Below, piece after piece: positions 33,327 to 38,749 of a stretch of DNA of 38,749 nt; position 1 is the first letter of the stretch, and every line of letters starts with the position of its first letter. A program made the position numbers and the translations under genes. This DNA is from Streptomyces phaeoluteigriseus (lineage in GTDB: Bacteria > Actinomycetota > Actinomycetes > Streptomycetales > Streptomycetaceae). The notes beneath the pieces are model-generated. The model was not told the DNA's origin and made no database searches. It saw nothing but the letters and a program-made list of their open reading frames with translations. Location: contig NZ_MPOH02000011.1 of NCBI RefSeq assembly GCF_001896135.2, positions 963,050 through 1,001,798 on the forward strand, in the 5' to 3' direction.

Positions 33327-34331
33327 TCACACCTGTTCGGCCACGGCCGTCTTCGCCCGGCTGACCGTGATCACCCGGTCCCCCGCCTGGAGCTGCGTGA
33401 GGCGGGCGTCGGCGAAATCCAGAAGGTCCTTGCCGCGGACGACGGCCACGACCAGGTCGCTGGATGCGCGCGGCGACTTGCCCGCCTCCTGCTCGGTGAC
33501 GGGGCGTTCGATGAGGTCCAGGCCGCTGCCGAGGGTCATGAGGTCCTCCAGGGTCCTGGCCACGGTCGGGCTGACCATGGCGACGCCCAGCAGCCGCCCG
33601 GCGGAGCTTGAGCTGGTGATCACGGTGTCAGCGCCGCTCTGCTTGAGCAGCGGCACGTTCTCGTCCTCCCTCGCGGCGACGACGATCGTGGCGCGCCGGT
33701 TCAGCTGGCGGGCGGTGAGCGTGACCAGGGCGGCGGTGTCGTCGCGTTGTGGGGCCACGATCACCCGGGAGGCGTGGGCGACCTCGGCCTTGAGGAGCGT
33801 CTCCGAGCGGGTGGCGTCCCCGATCACCGACACCAGCCCGTCGTCCCCGGCCGCGTGCGCGGCCTTGCCCTGGACGTCCACGATGACGATCTGGTCCTTG
33901 GGGATGCCCTGCCCGACGAGCGTCTCCACCGCGTGCCGGCCCTTGGTGCCGTAGCCGACGACCACGACATGCCGGTGGGTGCGGCTGCGCCAGCGGTGGA
34001 TGCGGACCTGCTGACGGGTGCGCTCGGTGAGGACTTCGAGGGTGGTGCCGACCAGGATGATCAGGAAGAGCACGCGAAGCGGTGTGATGACGAGGATGTT
34101 GATGAGCCGGGCGGAGTCGCTGACCGGGGTGATGTCGCCGTAACCGGTGGTGGAGAGGGTGACGGTGGCGTAATAGGCGGCGTCGAGGAAGTCGAGGCTG
34201 CCGTCGGAGTTGTCGTTGTAGCCGTCGCGGTCGAGATAGACGATCAACGTGGTGACCAGCAGCACCAGCAGGCCCAGGGAGAGGCGGCGCAGCACCTGCT
34301 GGAGCGGGGGGAGGGCGCTCTGCAAGGGCAT
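33327..34331 (-). CDS. Two-helix potassium channel with cytosolic RCK/TrkA domain
   Basis: A 334-residue Kch/MthK-like channel. TM1 lies at ~16-33 (LSLGLLVLLVTTLIVYLD), the pore helix and selectivity filter T-T-G-Y-G-D at 61-66, and TM2 at ~77-97 (INILVITPLRVLFLIILVGTT). The RCK domain starts at ~120 (HVVVVGYGTKGRHAVETLV), with TrkA-N then TrkA-C parts. It conducts K+ under control of a nucleotide or ion bound by RCK. ATG 34331 is assumed; neither it nor an in-frame GTG at 34388 has a good ribosome binding site. It is head-to-head with a close paralogue of its own RCK domain. Confidence 0.9.
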   Translation of the reverse strand: MPLQSALPPLQQVLRRLSLGLLVLLVTTLIVYLDRDGYNDNSDGSLDFLDAAYYATVTLSTTGYGDITPVSDSARLINILVITPLRVLFLIILVGTTLEVLTERTRQQVRIHRWRSRTHRHVVVVGYGTKGRHAVETLVGQGIPKDQIVIVDVQGKAAHAAGDDGLVSVIGDATRSETLLKAEVAHASRVIVAPQRDDTAALVTLTARQLNRRATIVVAAREDENVPLLKQSGADTVITSSSSAGRLLGVAMVSPTVARTLEDLMTLGSGLDLIERPVTEQEAGKSPRASSDLVVAVVRGKDLLDFADARLTQLQAGDRVITVSRAKTAVAEQV

Positions 34332-34568
34332 CGTGATGGAGCGGCCCGCTCGGCGTCGTCCCGCGCCTCGGCGCGCGAGCGGTACCACAACGACCGCAGG
34401 AGAGAGAGACGTCCCGGCCCGGCTGGGTGTCGTTCTTGGTCTCGCATCGCGTGGCCCCCTGTGGTGGTGATCCGATCGGTGGGCACCATGGTTCCCGGCG
34501 GAGTCGCACCCGTCAGTACGCGACACCCGTTGCGTACGAGCTTTCGCCCCAGCAACCCGGAGGTCCCC

Positions 34569-35228
34569 TTGCGCGACCACACTGTCGTCGTCGGCTTCGG
34601 CACGAAAGGCCGGTCCGCGATCCGGACCGCCTGCGCGTCGGGGCTGCGGAAGGAGCAGGTCATCGTGATCGACCCCGGCGCCAAGATGATCGAGGCGGCG
34701 ACGGCCGAGGGCTACGAGGGCGTGGTCGGCGACGGCACCCGCAGTGACGTGCTGCGACGGGCGGAGGTACAGCGGGCCGGCCGGATCATCATCGCGACGG
34801 AACGCGACGACACGGCCGTCCTCGTGGCGCTGACGGCCCGCCAGCTCAACCCGCGGGCGAAGATCGTGGCCGCGGTGCGCGAGGAGGAGAACGCGCCGCT
34901 GCTGAAGCAGTCCGGCGCCGACGAGGTCATCACCAGTGCGGGAGCGGCCGGGCGGCTCCTCGGACTGTCCGTGCTCAGTCCTGCGGCGGGCCGCGTGATG
35001 GAGGACCTCTTGCACCAGGGCAGCGGTCTCGACATCGTGGAACGGCCGGTCACCAAGGCCGAGTCGGGGCGCGCTCCACGTGAGATGGCCGACCTGGTGG
35101 TGAGCGTCGTCCGCGGACACCGGGTGCTTGCCTACGACGATCCGGCCGTCGGCGTGCTGGAGTTGACGGACCGCCTGGTCACCATCGTGCGAGTGCCTCC
35201 GGAGCCGCCGAAGGCACTGCGCTTCTGA
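34569..35228 (+). CDS. Stand-alone RCK/TrkA protein, paralogue of the adjacent channel
   Basis: A 219-residue protein with a TrkA-N Rossmann domain (HTVVVGFGTKGRSAIRT) and TrkA-C tail, and no membrane helix. By eye it is more than half identical to the RCK part of the divergent channel: shared GTKGR, GDxTRS, ERDDTA/QRDDTA, LTARQLN, PLLKQSGAD and GSGLDxxERPVT. The TTG at 34569 is preferred: GGAGG lies 5 bases upstream and the RCK fold begins there. ATG 34488 is an alternative with no fold added. It probably assembles with the channel's RCK ring or gates another K+ transporter. Confidence 0.85.
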   Translation: MRDHTVVVGFGTKGRSAIRTACASGLRKEQVIVIDPGAKMIEAATAEGYEGVVGDGTRSDVLRRAEVQRAGRIIIATERDDTAVLVALTARQLNPRAKIVAAVREEENAPLLKQSGADEVITSAGAAGRLLGLSVLSPAAGRVMEDLLHQGSGLDIVERPVTKAESGRAPREMADLVVSVVRGHRVLAYDDPAVGVLELTDRLVTIVRVPPEPPKALRF

Positions 35229-35231
35229 GCC

Positions 35232-35245
35232 GGGCCACAAGGCCC
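35232..35245. terminator. Short hairpin between convergent genes
   Basis: GGGCC-ACAA-GGCCC lies in the 17-bp gap between the RCK gene and the ABC permease gene, which face each other. It is small but well placed for a bidirectional terminator. Confidence 0.45.
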
Positions 35246-36094
35246 CTACTTGCGGTTGTACAGCCGCATCGTCACCGGCCCGAAGACCAGCACGAACAGT
35301 CCCGCCCACCCCAGCGACCAGGCGACCTCGGCGGCCGGCCAGTCCCCGGCCATCAGCCCGCGCACCGCGGACGCGAGGTGGGTGACGGGGCTGTTGTTGA
35401 CGAACGCCTGGAGCCAGCCCGGCATGGTCCTCGGATCGACGAACACGTTGGACAGGAAGGTCAGCGGGAAGATCACCATCATGCTGACGCCCATCACCGA
35501 CTTCTCCGTGCGCAGCAGCAGACCGAACATCGTCCAGATCCACGAGAACGCGAACGAGAAGACGACCAGCAGGGCGATCCCGGCGACGACGCCGAGGAAC
35601 CCGCCGTCGGGCCGGTAGCCGAGGATCATGCCGACGGTGAGCATCACCACGGACGCGATGGTGTAGCGCAGGGCGTCGCCGAGGAGATAGCCGACCATCG
35701 TCGACGGCCGCCAGATCGGCAGTGAACGGAATCGGTCGAAGACGCCCTTCTCGATGTCCGTGTTCACCGAGACGCCCGTGTACATGGTGATCATCACGAC
35801 CGACATCACCAGGATGCCCGGCAGCAGGAACTGGATGTACTCCTCCGGCGACCCGGCCAGGGCACCCCCGAAGAGGTACGTGTACATCAGCACCATCATG
35901 ATCGGGAACGCCGTCACGTCGAACAGCTGCTCCGGCACGTGCTTGATCTTGAGGATGGCCCGCCAGCCGAAGGTGAGGGAGGCCGACCAGGCGCTCGGCC
36001 GTGGCGGGCGCTCCTTGGCGACCAGCAGGGCCGCGAGGGAGTCGGTGCGGACGGGCGCGAGGTCCTGGGTCTCTTTGGTCGTCACGGTGCTCAT
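35246..36094 (-). CDS. ABC-2 type drug exporter permease (DrrB-like)
   Basis: A 282-residue permease with six predicted membrane helices, of the ABC-2/DrrB family. Typical stretches are [58 protein letters not shown] and [30 protein letters not shown]. It overlaps the ATPase stop by four bases (ATGA). With the ATPase it forms an exporter for a hydrophobic compound, as in daunorubicin self-resistance. No antibiotic cluster is nearby, so the substrate is unknown. Confidence 0.93.
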   Translation of the reverse strand: MSTVTTKETQDLAPVRTDSLAALLVAKERPPRPSAWSASLTFGWRAILKIKHVPEQLFDVTAFPIMMVLMYTYLFGGALAGSPEEYIQFLLPGILVMSVVMITMYTGVSVNTDIEKGVFDRFRSLPIWRPSTMVGYLLGDALRYTIASVVMLTVGMILGYRPDGGFLGVVAGIALLVVFSFAFSWIWTMFGLLLRTEKSVMGVSMMVIFPLTFLSNVFVDPRTMPGWLQAFVNNSPVTHLASAVRGLMAGDWPAAEVAWSLGWAGLFVLVFGPVTMRLYNRK

Positions 36095-37095
36095 GCGGCC
36101 ACCTCGTTCTTCACGGCGTCGTCCGCCTGGGTGTCGTGTCCGGTGAGGGCGAGGAAGACCTCGTCCAGGCTGGGCTGGCCCAGCGAGAAGTTGTCGACGG
36201 TGATGCCGGTCCTGGCCAGCTCACTCAGCGCCCGTGCCGCCTGCTCGGCGGCCGTGTCGCCGGACGCGGCGGCCAGCCGGGCCGTCAGGGCCACCGGGTC
36301 GGGGTCCTGCTGTACCTGCGCGTCCAGCACCCTGCTCAGCACCTCCGCGGCCTGCGGACGCTGCTCGGCGTCCCGCAGCCGCAGATGGACGGAGCCGGCG
36401 CCCACGGACGCCTTCAGCTCGCCCTTCGTGCCCTCGGCGATCACCTTGCCGCGGTCGATCACGGCGATGCGGGACGCCAGCTGGTCGGCCTCGTCCAGAT
36501 ACTGGGTGGTCAGCAGCACGGTGGTGCCCTGGGCGACCACCGCCCGCACGATGTCCCACACCTGGTTGCGGCTGCGCGGGTCGAGCCCGGTCGTCGGCTC
36601 GTCGAGGAAGAGCAGGTCGGGCGTGCTGAGGATGGACGCGGCGATGTCGATACGGCGGCGCATGCCGCCCGAGTAGTGCTTGACCTGCTTCGCGGCCGCG
36701 TCGGTGAGCCCGAATGCCTCCAGCAACTGTGCGGCCCGCTCGCGCGCGGGCTTCTTGGCGTGCCCGAGGAGCCGGGCCAGCAGCACCAGGTTCTCCGCGC
36801 CGGTGAGGTCCTCGTCCACGGACGCGTACTGCCCGGTGAGGCTGACCAGGCCGCGCACCGCGTCGGCCTCGCGGACGACGTCGTGGCCGAACACGTGGGC
36901 CTGGCCGCCGTCGGGCCGCAGGAGGGTGGCGAGCATCTTCACGGTGGTCGTCTTGCCCGCGCCGTTCGGGCCGAGGACGCCGTAGACGGTGCCGGTGGGG
37001 ACGGCGAGGTCCACGCCGTCCACGGCCCGGGTCTCACCGAACGTCTTCACCAGGCCCGCGGTCTCGATCGCCAGGCCGGCGGTGTGCTGGCTCAT
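36091..37095 (-). CDS. ABC-type drug exporter ATPase (DrrA-like)
   Basis: A 334-residue ATPase. Walker A is GPNGAGKTT, the Q-loop is in [10 protein letters not shown], the signature is YSGGMRRR, Walker B is [12 protein letters not shown] and the switch residue is Q in [10 protein letters not shown]. The C-terminal ~90 residues ([18 protein letters not shown]... [18 protein letters not shown]) form the DrrA-type C-terminal domain. GGAAGGA lies upstream of ATG 37095. It is divergent from the quinone oxidoreductase gene, about 150 bp away. Confidence 0.94.
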   Translation of the reverse strand: MSQHTAGLAIETAGLVKTFGETRAVDGVDLAVPTGTVYGVLGPNGAGKTTTVKMLATLLRPDGGQAHVFGHDVVREADAVRGLVSLTGQYASVDEDLTGAENLVLLARLLGHAKKPARERAAQLLEAFGLTDAAAKQVKHYSGGMRRRIDIAASILSTPDLLFLDEPTTGLDPRSRNQVWDIVRAVVAQGTTVLLTTQYLDEADQLASRIAVIDRGKVIAEGTKGELKASVGAGSVHLRLRDAEQRPQAAEVLSRVLDAQVQQDPDPVALTARLAAASGDTAAEQAARALSELARTGITVDNFSLGQPSLDEVFLALTGHDTQADDAVKNEVAA

Positions 37096-37244
37096 GGTGG
37101 GGTGTCCTTCCGCGCATTTTGGCTGATGCATGGGGAGACCTTTACCGTCGCGCGAATTCATCGGTCGCGCACAGGATTTTCGCCACGGATCAGCCCAACG
37201 ACCGAGGAGGCTGCGACCAGCGACCGAGGGGTAGCGTCCCTCAC

Positions 37245-38225
37245 ATGCATGCGATCACGATTCCCGAACCCGGTGGTCCCGAGGCGCTGGTGTGGGACGA
37301 GGTGCCCGATCCCGTACCCGGCGAGGGCGAGGCCCTGGTCGAGGTGGTGGCCAGTGCCGTCAACCGTGCCGACGTCCTTCAGCGCCAGGGCTTCTACAAC
37401 CCGCCGCCGGGCGCCTCGCCCTACCCCGGTCTGGAGTGCTCCGGCCGGATCGTCGCGCTCGGCCCCGGCGTCTCCGACTGGGCCGTGGGTGACGAGGTGT
37501 GCGCCCTGCTCGCGGGCGGCGGATACGCCGAGAAGGTCGCCGTACCGGCCGGACAACTGCTTCCGGTGCCCGAGGGGGTCGACCTCGTCCGGGCCGCGGC
37601 GCTGCCCGAGGTGGCCTGCACGGTCTGGTCGAACGTCTTCATGATCTCCCACCTCCGCCCCGGCGAGACGCTGCTGGTGCACGGCGGCTCCAGCGGCATC
37701 GGCACCATGGCGATCCAGTTGGCCAAGGCCGTCGGCGCCAAGGTCGCCGTCACCGCGGGCAGCAAGGAGAAGCTGGAGCGGTGCGCCGAACTGGGCGCGG
37801 ACATCTTGATCAACTACCGCGAGCAGGACTTCGTCGCCGAGATCAAGCAGGCCACCGACGGTGCCGGCGCCGACGTCATCCTCGACAACATGGGCGCCAA
37901 GTACCTGGACCGCAACGTCCAGAGCCTCGCCGTCAACGGCCGGCTGGCGATCATCGGCATGCAGGGCGGCGTCAAGGGCGAGCTGAACATCGGCGCGCTG
38001 CTCGGCAAACGTGCCGCGATCAGCGCGACCTCGCTGCGGGCCCGCCCCCTCGGCGAGAAGGCGTCGATCGTGGCCGCCGTACGCGAACACGTCTGGCCGC
38101 TGCTCGCCGCCGGCCATGTCCGTCCGGTCGTGGACCGCGAACTCCCGATGAGCGATGCCGCCGCGGCCCACCGTGTCGTCGAGGACAGCGGGCACGTCGG
38201 CAAGGTCCTGCTGGTCGCGCGCTGA
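37245..38225 (+). CDS. NAD(P)H:quinone oxidoreductase, zinc-independent MDR family
   Basis: A 326-residue medium-chain dehydrogenase/reductase of the quinone oxidoreductase/PIG3-like group. The N-terminal GroES-like domain has [31 protein letters not shown]. The cofactor-binding Rossmann fold is [22 protein letters not shown], followed by [28 protein letters not shown]. The structural and catalytic zinc cysteines of alcohol dehydrogenases are absent. It probably reduces quinones with NADPH. ATG 37245 starts at [15 protein letters not shown]. Confidence 0.93.
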   Translation: MHAITIPEPGGPEALVWDEVPDPVPGEGEALVEVVASAVNRADVLQRQGFYNPPPGASPYPGLECSGRIVALGPGVSDWAVGDEVCALLAGGGYAEKVAVPAGQLLPVPEGVDLVRAAALPEVACTVWSNVFMISHLRPGETLLVHGGSSGIGTMAIQLAKAVGAKVAVTAGSKEKLERCAELGADILINYREQDFVAEIKQATDGAGADVILDNMGAKYLDRNVQSLAVNGRLAIIGMQGGVKGELNIGALLGKRAAISATSLRARPLGEKASIVAAVREHVWPLLAAGHVRPVVDRELPMSDAAAAHRVVEDSGHVGKVLLVAR

Positions 38226-38244
38226 CACGGCGCCGCCGTTCCCG

Positions 38245-38749
38245 CTAGCCGCGGCGCAGCCGCAGGCCGACGAAGGCGAGGCCGAGGCCCAGGCCGACGA
38301 GGACCAGACCGCTGCCGAGGGGCAGGATCCGCAGCATCCGTCCGACGGGCTGTTCCTCGGCGGCGTCGGTCCGCCCCACGGCTTGCGGCGAGGCGGACGG
38401 GACGAGCCCGGCCTCGGGTGGCTCCGCGGCCGTCGGCTCCGCGACCGGCACCTCACCGAAGCCCGCTTCCTCGGCGGCGGGCGTCTCCTCGTCGAGAACC
38501 TCCACGTCCTCCTGGGGCGCCTCCTCGGTGCGGCCGGGCCGCACCCGCCCCTCCCCGGCCCGGCTGCCGGCCCGATCGGGGCCACCGGAGGACACTGAGG
38601 GCGAGGCGGACGAAGCGGAAGAGACGGAAGAGGCGGACGCCGATCCGGCCGGGGAGGTCGATACGGGGGCGTAAGACGGAACCCTGGGATACGACGGGAC
38701 GCGTTCGTGCTCCGGCCCCCGACCCCCGGCCCCGCCCCCCGACTCCCTC
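38245..38749 (-). CDS. Tail-anchored membrane protein, N-terminus beyond the window
   Basis: The open frame continues past the right end, so the protein is partial. The visible part is a Ser/Ala/Pro/Glu-rich region (VPSYPRVPSYAPVSTSP, SASSVSSASSASPSV, then acidic EEAPQEDVEVLDEETPAAEE). It is followed by one C-terminal membrane helix (ILPLGSGLVLVGLGLGLAFVGLRL) and a short RLRRG tail. A GTG at 38595 could start a shorter 116-residue version. No LPxTG motif is visible. The function is not recognised. It is convergent with the quinone oxidoreductase gene (19-bp gap). Confidence 0.6.
   Translation of the reverse strand, partial: RESGGGAGGRGPEHERVPSYPRVPSYAPVSTSPAGSASASSVSSASSASPSVSSGGPDRAGSRAGEGRVRPGRTEEAPQEDVEVLDEETPAAEEAGFGEVPVAEPTAAEPPEAGLVPSASPQAVGRTDAAEEQPVGRMLRILPLGSGLVLVGLGLGLAFVGLRLRRG

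Overview
The window is Streptomyces-type chromosomal DNA. Base composition is very high GC with G/C-dominated third codon positions, GTG and TTG starts are frequent, and the gene families are actinomycete ones: an NsdA-like regulator, DmdR1, a mycothiol-type DinB domain protein, and GTTTCACGTGAAAC parS sites. The order PurU, SCO4402-like protein, DmdR1, SIS protein, 2OG-Fe oxygenase, citrate synthase, PdxH, TetR, cinnamate-CoA ligase, acyl-CoA carboxylase recalls from memory the SCO44xx to SCO43xx part of the S. coelicolor core chromosome. I could not check this by search.

Layout. 0-3.6 kb: tandem repeats, then an EF-hand protein and a STAS protein (minus), divergent from an ECF sigma factor and a zinc-finger anti-sigma candidate (plus). 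3.6-8 kb: purU and an SCO4402-like gene (minus), a lipoprotein solute-binding protein (plus), and a membrane protein broken by 44-bp repeats (minus). 8-13 kb: an HTH/TPR-type regulator, a primase/polymerase-like protein, and an ABC ATPase plus permease. 13-18.5 kb: an alpha/beta-hydrolase fold protein without its nucleophile, dmdR1, a SIS protein, a PAS protein and a GNAT acetyltransferase. 18.4-22.2 kb: a structured leader with a 12-codon ORF, a second leader peptide, a 2OG-Fe(II) oxygenase, citrate synthase and pdxH. 22.2-32.4 kb: one long minus-strand catabolic operon (DinB protein, AtuA-like protein, acyl-CoA carboxylase beta and alpha, acyl-CoA dehydrogenase, cinnamate-CoA ligase-like enzyme, enoyl-CoA hydratase, TetR regulator) with an operator-like palindrome at its head. 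32.4-33.3 kb: a minisatellite, a moeA-like remnant and three clustered parS sites. 33.3-38.7 kb: a K+ channel facing an orphan RCK protein, a DrrAB-type exporter, a quinone oxidoreductase and a partial membrane protein.

The most notable points are: (1) the 18.5-18.95 kb leader region, with a perfect Shine-Dalgarno, a 12-codon ORF, mutually exclusive RNA stems and a second HVD-type leader peptide; (2) the triple parS cluster beside decayed DNA; (3) a 44-bp repeat whose loss of one copy would restore a full reading frame; and (4) a striking number of single-base frameshifts in otherwise conserved housekeeping genes (pdxH, carboxylase alpha, PAS protein, DinB protein, moeA remnant, anti-sigma start). 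The frameshifts look more like sequence errors than real decay, and any gene-loss claim here should be read with that in mind.
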